Source: Patescibacteria group bacterium (GTDB lineage: Bacteria > Patescibacteriota > Microgenomatia > UBA1400 > PJMF01). Taken from it: a stretch of 19,420 bases of DNA. Numbering within the stretch: the first letter of the stretch is position 1; every line of letters starts with the position of its first letter. The translations under genes and the position numbers were made by a program. The notes beneath the pieces are model-generated. The model did not search any database. It had not been told where the DNA came from and saw nothing but the letters and a program-made list of their open reading frames with translations. The DNA lies in contig JAHJBU010000006.1 of the NCBI GenBank assembly GCA_018813375.1, forward strand, positions 1 through 19,420. The letters run 5' to 3'. This document shows positions 1 through 8,457 of the stretch, piece after piece.

Positions 1-53
1 AATTTAAGTCTAAGCCTGGGCAGTATTTATATCCAAATTAAGAGCAGGTTCAG

Positions 54-92
54 TTTGATGAAATCTCATCAAAATTGATGCATTTGCATCAA
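54..92. promoter_or_regulatory. Two adjacent perfect palindromes, candidate operator
   Basis: Two perfect inverted repeats lie side by side: TTTGATG-N6-CATCAAA at 54-73, and TTGATGCA-TT-TGCATCAA at 75-92. They share the half-site TGATG/CATCA, so the block offers four similar half-sites in about 40 bases. A TATAAA hexamer follows at 113-118 and could be a -10 box for the gene that starts near 189; no good -35 is visible at the right distance. The arrangement suggests binding of a dimeric regulator, or a structured end of the transcript entering from the left. The sites are seen directly; the role is inferred. Confidence 0.5.
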
Positions 93-120
93 AAGTGAAA
101 TGAGTATTTTAATATAAAAT

Positions 121-137
121 AGAAATATCCCCTTTTG
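121..137 (+). repeat. Isolated copy of the AGAAACRTCCCCTTTTG repeat core
   Basis: AGAAATATCCCCTTTTG differs by one base from the AGAAACATCCCCTTTTG motif at 10608-10624 and by two from the copy near 10654. The motif is part of the longer repeat found at 10607-10743 and, inverted, at 18532-18655. Only the 17-base core is present here, between a possible -10 box and the start of the DUF3800 gene. Confidence 0.45.
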
Positions 138-188
138 AAAAAAAGACAATAAAAAAATCTTTCTTCTGCCATGGTGGATAATTTAAAA

Positions 189-866
189 ATGAAAAATAAA
201 ATAAATACCACTTATATCTACGTTGATGAGTCAGGTACTCTACCTGATCCTACAGACACTGTCGTGATTATTGCTGCTGTTGCCACTACCAAACCAGAAA
301 AGCTTGAGTACACAACTAAGAATACTAGAAACTCCCCTTATAAAAAAATACCTGCGGAAATAAAATTTTACCGTTCTGGGGAGAAAACTAAAAAAAGATT
401 TTTTAAAAACTTAACCCAACAGCAAATAGACATCTTTATCTTGGAAGTCAAAAAACAAGGGAAAAGCATTCCTGACTCACCTCTAAACTATGCATTGCTT
501 TGCTGGCAATTATTGATTGAGTGTCAGAATTTTTATCCTAGTACAACTTTAGATATCATCTTTGATAAGCACTTTCATAAAACAAGTGACCAAGATAAGT
601 TTCAAAATATCTTGATAAATTTATTGGGAGAAAATTTAAAAATTCAACAGCTAGATAGCCAACAAAACTCAATCATCAACACTGCTGATATGGTGGCAGG
701 TAGTTTTCTATGGTCAAAAACAGGTAAAGACACTCAGTTTTATGATTCTATTAAGGATAAAGTGGTAATTGAGAAATCACTGCAATGGCAAAAATTAGCT
801 ACTAAGTATTGGCGTCAAAAGTATAAAAAAACTCGTCCGAACCGACGCAAGCGTCCATCCAAGTAA
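189..866 (+). CDS. DUF3800 domain protein (putative RNase H-like nuclease fold)
   Basis: A protein of 225 residues recognised as DUF3800 by the N-terminal YVDESG motif, which carries the first acidic residue of the presumed active site, and by the late segment NTADMVAGSFLW, which matches the usual A-D-hydrophobic-A-G motif near the C-terminus. The middle has FDKHFHK followed by an acidic/polar helix, also typical. DUF3800 proteins are thought to have an RNase H-like fold and often occur in defence or mobile regions; their substrate is not established. I chose the ATG at 189 because it puts YVDESG close to the N-terminus as in relatives; an in-frame ATG at 171 would add six residues. Neither has a good Shine-Dalgarno. 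The last 15 residues are Arg/Lys/Pro-rich and are encoded by the terminator hairpin, so they may be incidental. Confidence 0.8.
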   Translation: MKNKINTTYIYVDESGTLPDPTDTVVIIAAVATTKPEKLEYTTKNTRNSPYKKIPAEIKFYRSGEKTKKRFFKNLTQQQIDIFILEVKKQGKSIPDSPLNYALLCWQLLIECQNFYPSTTLDIIFDKHFHKTSDQDKFQNILINLLGENLKIQQLDSQQNSIINTADMVAGSFLWSKTGKDTQFYDSIKDKVVIEKSLQWQKLATKYWRQKYKKTRPNRRKRPSK

Positions 867-879
867 CGAGTTATTTTAT
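823..879. terminator. Long inverted-repeat terminator overlapping the DUF3800 stop
   Basis: Bases 823-836 pair with 866-879 over 14 positions with one mismatch (outer core AACTCGT / ACGAGTT). Inside lies a second perfect hairpin, GACG-CAAG-CGTC, at 844-855. The A-rich left arm and T-rich right arm fit a Rho-independent terminator that could work in both directions, although the branched interior is unusual. The stem includes the stop codon at 864-866. Confidence 0.6.
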
Positions 880-909
880 CTAAATTTATTTTAATTCAAA
901 AAACAAAAA

Positions 910-1317
910 ATGTCAAAACTAATCAACAACCTCACCAACTTTTTAAATCACCTCGGTCATGGGGTGATTGGGGTGGTGATAGCTACAAAAAGAAGCATTC
1001 ACTTGGTCAGCAAACGGTTGGAGCGAGATAAGAAACAAAAAACCCCTTGGTTTAGGGGTGTCTTGTTTGACTTAGCAGGTGTTACCCGCAAGCGAAAATT
1101 AAGACTTCTAAAAAGAAGTATAGTTCAACTTCTTAAGTTTGTCATTACCAAAAATCAATTTTTAAAGCTGTGGACGCAACGGGTAACGATCCCGCTAAAG
1201 CGAAGTCTTAATTTTCACTTGCCCACCATGAGCCACGCCCTGACAGCTTCACACAACCTAACACACCAACCTTACACGAAGCGTAACGTATTTTCTGAAG
1301 TTTTTGCGAGAATTTAA
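910..1317 (+). pseudogene. Degenerate adhesin 5'-end copy (truncated paralogue of the next gene)
   Basis: The first ~35 residues, including LTNFLNHLGHGV and a short hydrophobic stretch, clearly resemble the start of the next gene (FTSFLDHLGHGVL). The DNA matches too: CACCTCGG-N-CA-N-GGGGTG is shared. After about base 1040 the likeness ends and the frame becomes a basic, low-information sequence without a recognisable domain, overlapping a strong inverted repeat at 1088-1222. The open frame runs to 1317, three bases before the intact adhesin starts. I read this as the left end of an adhesin gene whose body was lost or replaced. It might still be translated as a 135-residue basic protein, but nothing in it supports a function. 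No Shine-Dalgarno is visible. Confidence 0.55.
1081..1222. repeat. Large inverted repeat with a crossing second stem
   Basis: Bases 1088-1108 are the reverse complement of 1202-1222 with one mismatch over 21 positions, separated by 93 bases. A second perfect 8-base pairing, GTTACCCG at 1081-1088 with CGGGTAAC at 1180-1187, crosses the first, giving pseudoknot order. Smaller hairpins sit inside (ACTTCT-AAAA-AGAAGT at 1104-1119; CGGG-N7-CCCG at 1180-1194). A CCCC-N8-GGGG hairpin lies just upstream, near 1043-1058. It could be an inserted structured element, an RNA, or the remains of an inverted duplication. Confidence 0.5.
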
Positions 1318-1320
1318 AAA

Positions 1321-4300
1321 ATGAAAATACTAGCCAAATTCACCAGCTTTTTAGATCACCTCGGCCACGGGGTGCTGGTGGTGGCCGGCGGGCTGTGGCG
1401 TACTAGAAAAAAGACATTCCTCTGGCTAAAAAAAACCGCTCTTAAAATCTACACTACTATTGTTGCTTTCCTCGACTGGCTGGGCAATTTAATTATCGCT
1501 CTAGTTAGCTTTATCATTAGTAAAATTAAACATAGCCGCTGGGGTAAAACTCAGTTTAGCAAGACTCTGAGTCTGGTATGGCAGCGTCGCCACAGTAAAA
1601 ACCGCCCGGTGCTGTGGGGAGCTGTTTTTGTGCTAATTATTTTCCTCCCACTGGCTCTACTGCGCCTCAAAACCCCACAAGAAACCGAAGCTGGTTGGTT
1701 TAATGACGGGTGGGGGTATAGGAAGAGCGTGGCGATTACTAATGCTGGTTCTGATCAAACTGACTACCAGGTGGCCATCACTCTAGATACTGCCGCTCTC
1801 ATTACTGCCGGCAAAATGCAAAGTGATTGTGATGATATTAGGATTACAGACCATCAGGGGAAAGTATTGCCATATTGGATTGAAGAATCTGGCGCCTATG
1901 CTTGTAATGACTCGGATACTAAAATCTGGACCAAGGCTCCTTCCCTACCTACTTCTGGAGCTACAATTTTAGTTTACTATGGCAACTCAAGTGCAACTTC
2001 TGCAACTAGTGGAGATAGCACTTTTGAATTTTTTGATGATTTTTCTAGCCCATCAATTGACTCAGCCAAGTGGACCCAAGGTACAATTGGTACCACCACC
2101 GGCACAGATTTTTCTCAGGCTAGTGGATTATTAAGTGATGGTAATACTAACCGTTACATTCAAAGCACTACTGCTTATACTGGCAACTATGCCGCTTCTA
2201 CCAGAGTTTACACCACCACTTCAGCTGCTAATGGTTATACTACGGTAGGTTTTTGGGCTTCTACTAGTAATAATTTTGGAATACTAGATCACAATGGTAC
2301 TACTTATATCCGCAATGACAGTAGTTGGCCTAATTATTCATACAACGGCAGCGGTCAGTGGAACCGTGATGAGGTCAGAGTGACTGGTACCAGCGCTACT
2401 CACTGGCGCACTGGAGAAACTTCTGGTTCTACTACGGCTGGAAATACTAATAGCGGACTTAGTAGTGAATATCTACGACTTGGTGCCAGATATGATAGTT
2501 CAGCTAGTAATCAAAATTTTGTAGCTGATTGGGACTGGATTTTTGTTCGTAAAACCACCACCACCGAACCATCCGTCGGCTCCCCGACCAACGAAGAAAA
2601 ATCCCCCGCCCCAGTGGCACACTGGAAATTTGATGAGGGATATGGGACAACGGCGAATGATTCATCCGGACAAGAAAAAAATGGTACTTTTTTAAGCGCT
2701 CCTATTTGGAAAACTGAAGATCAATGTATTTCTGGAAAATGTCTTGCTTTTGATAATGTTGATGATGGAGTTAGCATCACAAATCAAAATTTCACCTCAT
2801 TAACAGACTACACCATGTGTTCTTGGGTTAATCCAAAGGGCAATCACAAAAACTATACAGGAACAATTATGTCGTCTGGTGATTGGAATGTCAGCCATTG
2901 GGCTTTTGGAATTAGTCAAAATAATGCAACAATTCAAACACGAAGAGCTGATGGAACCAATTCTCCAGGATGGAATTACTCCTTTCCACTGAGTCAGTGG
3001 ACATATGTTTGTCTTACGCGATCTGGTGCTACAATCACGGCCTATGCAAACGGAAAACAAGTTGGTTCTCCCTATACCGGAACCACGGGCAATCTTATTA
3101 GCAATGCTACAAACACCACTATTGGCCGAGAAACTTATGCTGGTGGGTATTTTGCTTTTAACGGTTTTATTGATGAGCCTAAAATCTACCCCTACGCCCG
3201 CACTGCCGCTCAGATCAAAGCTGACTACGCTGGTCGTGGCTCAAGTGAAGGCGTCTCCGCCTCCTTTGGCGCCAGCGAACAACAAAACTTTTTATCAGAG
3301 GGATTAGTGGGATATTGGAAAATGGATGAAGCTTCGGGCAATGCTGCTGACTCCAGCGGTAACTCTCATACCGCAACCCTAGTTAATTCGCCATCATATA
3401 GTGGTGGAAAATTTGGTAACTCAATAAGCTTAAGCACTAATCAAGGTGCGACTGTTGCCAGCTCCACTCCTTTAAACTCAAGCTACATCACTGCTTCAGC
3501 TTGGATTTACCCCACTGCTTCGAGTGCTGAGCTCATGATTACCAATAAAGAAAGCTCGTTTGAGTGGGCACTAAAAAGCGGTGCACTCCAATGGGCTATG
3601 TACACATCATCCACTGTTTGGTATTGGCACTCTACGGGATATTCTCCCCCACTAAATCAATGGACGCACGTTACTCTTACATATGATGGTAATAACATCA
3701 TTACCTATGCCAATGGCGAGATAAAAGAAACATTTTCTTATTCTGGAACTATTGCAACAAGTGGCGTGGTTAATATTGGTTGTCGTGGTGGAACCTGCAA
3801 CACCTCATATTGGTCAGGAAAAATCGACGAAGTCCGCATCTACAACCGCGCCCTTTCCCCCGCTGACGTTCGCTCGCTTTATAACTGGGCGCCGGGGTCC
3901 ACAACACATTATAAATTTGATGGGAATGCCAATGATGCTTCGGGCTCAAATCTTAACTTCACAACTACTAAAAACTATACTCCCGGCAAATTTGGTAAAG
4001 CACTTGTTTTTGAAGGAGGAACTACAGGAACAACAGCTTCTACAAATATACTAGACACTGACACACATACCATAGAATTTTGGATCCAATTTACTGGATA
4101 CACGTCGGGGTGGCAAGGCATTTTCAACTATAAGCCTTCTGGATCAGATAGAAGTCCGGGGATCTGGAGACATACCTCGGGTAGGATGCTTCACTGGAGA
4201 TATGATGCAGGAAACACAGGTACTGATGTGTACCTAGATGGAGTTGGTAGTGGAACTCAATTTTCAGATAACACCTGGTATCACGTAGCTGGAACCAAGG

Positions 4301-6570
4301 AGGGATCTGCTTTTAAAGCGTATGTTAATGGTTCATATGTAGGATCCGTATCTGTTGCAAATCCAAAATTTAGTGGCTCATCACCCTTTTATTTTGGATC
4401 AGCAGAAGTTAATATTGATGATTTTAGAACCTACAACTACGCCCGTACTCCTGGCCAAATCATCGAGGACATGAACGCCGGGCATCCCATTGGCGGCTCG
4501 CCGATTTCATCAAAAATAGGTTACTGGAAATTTGATGAAGGATATGGAACGACGGCTTATGACGAAGGTATTGGAGGTAATAACTTCACACTATATGCAT
4601 CTCCATCTTGGAGTAACAATGGCAAATTTGGTAAAACACTAAATTATAATGGCTCAACTCAATACTCAGAAATGAGCGAGTCAACTACCGATATTAATTT
4701 ATCTACTGAAGGAAGCATTACTGCTTGGATTTATTTAGACACCGTCCCCGCATCATCCTCTCTTTATAGCATTGTTTCTGAAGGCGGAATTAGCGGCATA
4801 TTTGGTCCATTCCATGAAATATATAACAATAGTTTTCCTAGATTAAGCCTTTGGCAAGATGGAGATATCAACCAGTGGACATATGGAGATACTGACTTTA
4901 CCAACCTCACTGGTCAATGGGTTCATACTGCTAGTGTTTGGAACGGGACAACAGTAAAACTTTATGTTAATGGAGTCCTAGATGGAAGTGCTGATAGATC
5001 GGGAAATACTGGTAACGGAACTAAGTGGGGCGTTGGAAGAAATCCCTACAATAATTCTAGATACTTTGATGGGAAAATCGACGAAGTAAAAATCTACTCC
5101 ACCGCCCTTACCGCCGATGAAATCCTCATTGATATGAATCAAGGCGCCTCCTCAGTCATGGGCGCTATTGGCACTGATGCCTCTGGCAACGCCAGCTTCT
5201 CCGGTGACCGTTCCTACTGCCCGCCTGGAGATACCACCGCTTCCTGCTCCCCCATCGCTGAATGGAAATTTGATGAAAAAACTGGCATTACTGCTCAAGA
5301 TACCAGTGGCAATGGTAATACGGGGACGCTTGGTGGTTCAGCTTCGTGGACTAATGGACAAACTGGCGCCGCTATTAAATTTTCTGATGCAACCGATGGT
5401 AAAGTTACTTTTTCAAGCTCTGTTCTTAATACTCCTCCATATACTGTTTGTGCCTGGGCTAAACCCGATTCAATTACTGACGGCGACTACCATTATGTTA
5501 TTGCTAACGGCGGCGAGTCTGGCGGATATTATGGATTTTACATTTATCTGACTAATACGGGAACGTGGGCATTTGGAGTTAGAAATTCATCTGGATTAAC
5601 TGGATCTGCCTCAATTGCCGCATCCAATACAAATTGGGCCCATGTTTGCGGCACTTGGGACGGAACCTCATCTTCTGGAGCAATAAAGCTTTATGTAAAC
5701 GGAAGCTTGGCAACAGGAACAGCAGCTGGAACCAGCTCTGTCAGTGCGGCTAATCTAAAAATAGGAGGCGCAAGTCTTACTGATTCATATAATTGGGACG
5801 GTAAAATTGACCACGTCAAAATCTACGACTACGCCCGCACTCCCGCTCAAGTCGCCTATGACTACAACCGCGGCGGGCCCATTGCTCACTATCGCTTTGA
5901 TGAATGCCAAGGCAACACCATTAATGATATTACTGGCAATGGCAATGATTTAACTATCTCTATAGGAAGCTTAGGAACCCAAGATGGAATTGGCACCTGC
6001 TCTGATGAGGATTCTTCCAATGCTTGGAACAACGGTACCACTGGCAAATTCAACGCCTCAATAAATACCGATGGCACTGATGATTACATCTATGGTGCCT
6101 CTGGCACAGCTCTTGATGGTAATAACGAGAGCATGTTTTTTTGGGTCAAATCATCAGGAGGCGGATATGGATTAATGTTAAGTCAAGCTGGTTGGATGAG
6201 AAGGTTTTTTGGCACTGCCTTTACTATTGTTGATTCAGACATTGTCTATCACGGCCTTGATGCATCTGGAGCCAATGATGGCAATTGGCATCACGTGGGC
6301 TACACTTTCTCAACTTCAGATGACAATATCCGTTCTTACGTTGATGGAGTGCTAAAAGAGACAGAAAGCATTGGCGCAGCTGCCAACATTAGAAGTACTC
6401 AAGTATATCCATACTTTGGCCGATATTGCTCAGGAGCTAGCTGCGATAACTATCGCGCCGGCCAAATCGACGACGTCCAGATCTTCAACTACGCCCTCAC
6501 CCCCACCCAAATCAAAACCCTCTACAACGGCTCCGCCATTAACTTCGGCCCCAGAGAGGGCGCGCCTTAG
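1321..6570 (+). CDS. Giant membrane-anchored LamG repeat surface protein (DUF2341 + six LamG-like domains)
   Basis: A 1749-residue protein, probably a surface adhesin or glycan-binding protein. Residues 1-95 form a basic N-terminal region with two similar segments (FTSFLDHLGHGV and IVAFLDWLGNLI). A membrane helix follows at about 98-116 (LWGAVFVLIIFLPLALL), then the exported part. DUF2341 begins near 124 (GWFNDGWGYRKSVAITN), followed by an associated beta-sandwich. Six LamG/concanavalin-like domains start near residues 431, 659, 861, 1064, 1312 and 1519. Most open with a W/Y-K/R-FD or KMD motif and close with a G-x-ID-[DE/H]-V-x-I-Y motif and an [AL]-[RL]-[ST]-PxQ/xD helix. Cores are AT-rich and diverse; domain ends are C-rich and conserved. 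No C-terminal sorting signal is seen, so the N-terminal helix should be the anchor. The stop shares bases with the convergent ATPase gene. Ligand unknown. Confidence 0.9.
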   Translation: MKILAKFTSFLDHLGHGVLVVAGGLWRTRKKTFLWLKKTALKIYTTIVAFLDWLGNLIIALVSFIISKIKHSRWGKTQFSKTLSLVWQRRHSKNRPVLWGAVFVLIIFLPLALLRLKTPQETEAGWFNDGWGYRKSVAITNAGSDQTDYQVAITLDTAALITAGKMQSDCDDIRITDHQGKVLPYWIEESGAYACNDSDTKIWTKAPSLPTSGATILVYYGNSSATSATSGDSTFEFFDDFSSPSIDSAKWTQGTIGTTTGTDFSQASGLLSDGNTNRYIQSTTAYTGNYAASTRVYTTTSAANGYTTVGFWASTSNNFGILDHNGTTYIRNDSSWPNYSYNGSGQWNRDEVRVTGTSATHWRTGETSGSTTAGNTNSGLSSEYLRLGARYDSSASNQNFVADWDWIFVRKTTTTEPSVGSPTNEEKSPAPVAHWKFDEGYGTTANDSSGQEKNGTFLSAPIWKTEDQCISGKCLAFDNVDDGVSITNQNFTSLTDYTMCSWVNPKGNHKNYTGTIMSSGDWNVSHWAFGISQNNATIQTRRADGTNSPGWNYSFPLSQWTYVCLTRSGATITAYANGKQVGSPYTGTTGNLISNATNTTIGRETYAGGYFAFNGFIDEPKIYPYARTAAQIKADYAGRGSSEGVSASFGASEQQNFLSEGLVGYWKMDEASGNAADSSGNSHTATLVNSPSYSGGKFGNSISLSTNQGATVASSTPLNSSYITASAWIYPTASSAELMITNKESSFEWALKSGALQWAMYTSSTVWYWHSTGYSPPLNQWTHVTLTYDGNNIITYANGEIKETFSYSGTIATSGVVNIGCRGGTCNTSYWSGKIDEVRIYNRALSPADVRSLYNWAPGSTTHYKFDGNANDASGSNLNFTTTKNYTPGKFGKALVFEGGTTGTTASTNILDTDTHTIEFWIQFTGYTSGWQGIFNYKPSGSDRSPGIWRHTSGRMLHWRYDAGNTGTDVYLDGVGSGTQFSDNTWYHVAGTKEGSAFKAYVNGSYVGSVSVANPKFSGSSPFYFGSAEVNIDDFRTYNYARTPGQIIEDMNAGHPIGGSPISSKIGYWKFDEGYGTTAYDEGIGGNNFTLYASPSWSNNGKFGKTLNYNGSTQYSEMSESTTDINLSTEGSITAWIYLDTVPASSSLYSIVSEGGISGIFGPFHEIYNNSFPRLSLWQDGDINQWTYGDTDFTNLTGQWVHTASVWNGTTVKLYVNGVLDGSADRSGNTGNGTKWGVGRNPYNNSRYFDGKIDEVKIYSTALTADEILIDMNQGASSVMGAIGTDASGNASFSGDRSYCPPGDTTASCSPIAEWKFDEKTGITAQDTSGNGNTGTLGGSASWTNGQTGAAIKFSDATDGKVTFSSSVLNTPPYTVCAWAKPDSITDGDYHYVIANGGESGGYYGFYIYLTNTGTWAFGVRNSSGLTGSASIAASNTNWAHVCGTWDGTSSSGAIKLYVNGSLATGTAAGTSSVSAANLKIGGASLTDSYNWDGKIDHVKIYDYARTPAQVAYDYNRGGPIAHYRFDECQGNTINDITGNGNDLTISIGSLGTQDGIGTCSDEDSSNAWNNGTTGKFNASINTDGTDDYIYGASGTALDGNNESMFFWVKSSGGGYGLMLSQAGWMRRFFGTAFTIVDSDIVYHGLDASGANDGNWHHVGYTFSTSDDNIRSYVDGVLKETESIGAAANIRSTQVYPYFGRYCSGASCDNYRAGQIDDVQIFNYALTPTQIKTLYNGSAINFGPREGAP
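6484..6569 (+). repeat. LamG-tail repeat R1 (source copy, inside the adhesin gene)
   Basis: This is the C-rich end of the last LamG domain (FNYALTPTQIKTLYNG...) plus the terminal NFGPREGAP segment and the first bases of the stop. The first 36 bases recur with two mismatches at 7728-7763 and at 10568-10603. They recur with small differences at 9081-9118, where the terminal GAGGGCGCGCCTTA is also repeated. The differences among copies are mostly synonymous or Ile/Val changes, so the copies come from coding sequence of this or a sister adhesin. Confidence 0.85.
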
Positions 6571-7697
6571 CTCACAAACTCTAAATAATTTTCCTTAGTG
6601 ACTACCTCATAGCCAGCCTGTGGATATGCCTTTAACCACGCTTGCCTAGATTTATTAGATCGACTTCGGCCCCACTTAAACTCAAACCCTGTCAGCTGTC
6701 CATCCTGCTCCTCCACCAGATCAACTTCCCGCTGATCATAAGTTCGCCAAAAATACATTGAGCCATAAAAATGAGCAAACTGTTGATATTTAACCCGCTC
6801 CATCACTACAAAATTCTCCCACAGCTGCCCCACATCATTACGATTTTCAAGGGCATTAAACTGCTCAATTACCGCATTCCTCATCCCCGTGTCCCAAAAA
6901 TAAAACTTGTGCTTGGCACTAATCTCTTTGCGTAAATTACGACTAAATCCACCCACCCGATATAAAATAAAATTTTTCTCAAGAAGATCAATATATTTCT
7001 CGACTGTTTTTGAGTCCAAACCCAGTTGTGTTCCCAATTCATAGTAAGAAACCTCACTCCCAATCTGAAAAGCCAACAACTTTGCCAACTTAACAATCTT
7101 TTGTGAGTACTTAATTCCTTCAAAAGCCAACACATCGCGAAATAAATACTCACGAGCCACCATTTTTAAGCGCTCAATTTTTTCCACTCTTGATGGAGTG
7201 GTTAAAATCTTGGGATAACTCCCAAAAATCAAAAAATCTTCTAGCTGCCGTTTAAGTTCAGCCGGGTTAGCATTTTCGAGTAATTCTCTTTGAGCCAACG
7301 GATACAAATAGAGCTCTTTTTTTCGCCCCACCAGCGGTTCAAGTTGGCTGGCTAACTCAAAATTAGCCGATCCTGTCACCATAATTTTTAGGTTATGAGT
7401 CTGATCCAACAAAATCTTTAACGCTTGTCCAATCTGTGGGACTACTTGAGCTTCATCGATCACATACAGCTCATAGCCCTGAACATATTCCAGCATTCTC
7501 TTAAAATCTTGAGAAGCCAAAGTCTGCTGAACAAAAATATCTTCTCCGGAATCTAATTTAAACTTCAAATCTGTTTGACTCAAGAATCTTTTCACCAACG
7601 TCGTTTTTCCCACCCGCCGGGGACCATAAACAATTAACACTCGCTCTAAATCCAAATATTCACCTAAATTTTGGTAGTACCGATCCAAATATTTCAT
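6567..7697 (-). CDS. AAA_14 / DUF4143 family ATPase
   Basis: A 376-residue P-loop ATPase. Walker A is GPRRVGKT at about 25-32, Walker B is ELYVIDEAQ with the acidic pair at 81-82, and a sensor-like VTGSAN follows at 107-112. The C-terminal half is a DUF4143 module with a winged-helix-like segment near 210-250 and a nuclease-like EVDLVEEQDG...FEFKWG motif, which resembles the D-x(n)-E-x-K core of the PD-(D/E)XK fold. This family is common in bacteria and archaea, often near mobile or toxin-antitoxin genes; its cellular role is poorly defined. The start at 7697 is supported by a promoter whose -10 box ends six bases upstream. The stop overlaps the adhesin stop on the other strand. It is the sole gene of the first accessory cassette. 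Confidence 0.88.
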   Translation of the reverse strand: MKYLDRYYQNLGEYLDLERVLIVYGPRRVGKTTLVKRFLSQTDLKFKLDSGEDIFVQQTLASQDFKRMLEYVQGYELYVIDEAQVVPQIGQALKILLDQTHNLKIMVTGSANFELASQLEPLVGRKKELYLYPLAQRELLENANPAELKRQLEDFLIFGSYPKILTTPSRVEKIERLKMVAREYLFRDVLAFEGIKYSQKIVKLAKLLAFQIGSEVSYYELGTQLGLDSKTVEKYIDLLEKNFILYRVGGFSRNLRKEISAKHKFYFWDTGMRNAVIEQFNALENRNDVGQLWENFVVMERVKYQQFAHFYGSMYFWRTYDQREVDLVEEQDGQLTGFEFKWGRSRSNKSRQAWLKAYPQAGYEVVTKENYLEFVS

Positions 7698-7703
7698 AAA
7701 ATA

Positions 7704-7732
7704 TTTATATCATGATTTATAAATTAATTCAA
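7704..7732 (-). promoter_or_regulatory. Promoter of the DUF4143 ATPase (leaderless)
   Basis: On the minus strand TTGAAT (7727-7732), 17 bases, then TATAAA (7704-7709). The ATG at 7697 begins after a further six bases, so transcription should start on or beside the start codon. No Shine-Dalgarno is present. The -35 hexamer lies on the first bases of repeat R2, so the repeat provides part of the promoter. Confidence 0.6.
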
Positions 7733-7767
7733 CTACGCCCTCACCCCCACTCAAGTCAAAACCCTCT
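7728..7767 (+). repeat. LamG-tail repeat R2
   Basis: The sequence starting TTCAACTACGCCCTCACCCC matches R1 with two mismatches across 36 bases, continues through the following CTCT, and then diverges at the stop codon of the AbiEii gene on the other strand (7767-7769). It is an orphan fragment in the adhesin orientation between the ATPase cassette and the first AbiE cassette. Confidence 0.85.
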
Positions 7768-8447
7768 TATACTCTACTTGCAAGCTCCAGCTCCAGCTCA
7801 GAGAGTAGCTTTGCCCGTGTCCAATCCTTCTTACTCTTACTCATCACCTCTCCCAAGCCATTTAAAATATCATAGTTTCCTGACAATCCTCTCACTAGCT
7901 CTAGTAACTTTCCCCAATACTCTCTCATACTCACTTTCATTCGCTCCTCCACAATTTTCTCTTTTACAACATAGCCCTTACTCAACATCCACCACACATC
8001 ATACAGATCCCTATTTTGTAGTTTTTTTCTATCCAACACTGCACACAACTTATGCGCAAACATGTATTCTGATTTCATCACCAAAACTGAGTAGCCTCGA
8101 TAATCTCGCCTTTCATACTCATTCCCAAACTGCCTCGTATTAACCTCAAGCTTGATCTTACTCAAACCCTTCCCATAACTCCCCTGCCAAAACCAGGTGT
8201 ATCTCTTAATTTTTTGATCAGTTACTCTCAGATTCTCCCGCACAATCTTATCAATCAGCGCAATCTCTTTCTCTCCCCCCTCACCAATCAAATCAAAATC
8301 CAAGTCAGTCGAGAATCGGTCCAACTTATCGAATAAATACAAAGTCGTCCCACCCTTAAATCCCAACTTTGCCGACAGAGCTTTATTGCTCACCAACTGG
8401 AGCAATATTTTTGTCATCACCTGCTTATGTTTATCAATACTTAACAT
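7767..8447 (-). CDS. AbiEii-type nucleotidyltransferase toxin, copy 1
   Basis: A 226-residue member of the AbiEii nucleotidyltransferase family (DUF1814). The key motif is GFKGGTTLYL (about 29-38) followed by RFSTDLDF, in which Asp48 and Asp50 are the expected metal-binding pair. The later motif KLCAVLDRKK...NRDLYDVWWML is the usual conserved helix. AbiEii toxins are nucleotidyltransferases held in check by AbiEi in type IV toxin-antitoxin systems, with phage resistance known for some. The start at 8447 has a Shine-Dalgarno-like AAGGGG a few bases upstream, ten bases after the stop of its AbiEi partner, so the two form one operon. The stop lies exactly at the end of repeat R2. The active-site motif looks intact. 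Confidence 0.88.
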   Translation of the reverse strand: MLSIDKHKQVMTKILLQLVSNKALSAKLGFKGGTTLYLFDKLDRFSTDLDFDLIGEGGEKEIALIDKIVRENLRVTDQKIKRYTWFWQGSYGKGLSKIKLEVNTRQFGNEYERRDYRGYSVLVMKSEYMFAHKLCAVLDRKKLQNRDLYDVWWMLSKGYVVKEKIVEERMKVSMREYWGKLLELVRGLSGNYDILNGLGEVMSKSKKDWTRAKLLSELELELASRV

Positions 8448-8457
8448 TTTCCCCTTC

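Noticed and set aside
7712..8143. Forward open frame of 143 codons opposite AbiEii copy 1
   Set aside because: It has a Ser/Pro/Leu-rich composition with no domain and lies fully antisense to a gene with intact family motifs.
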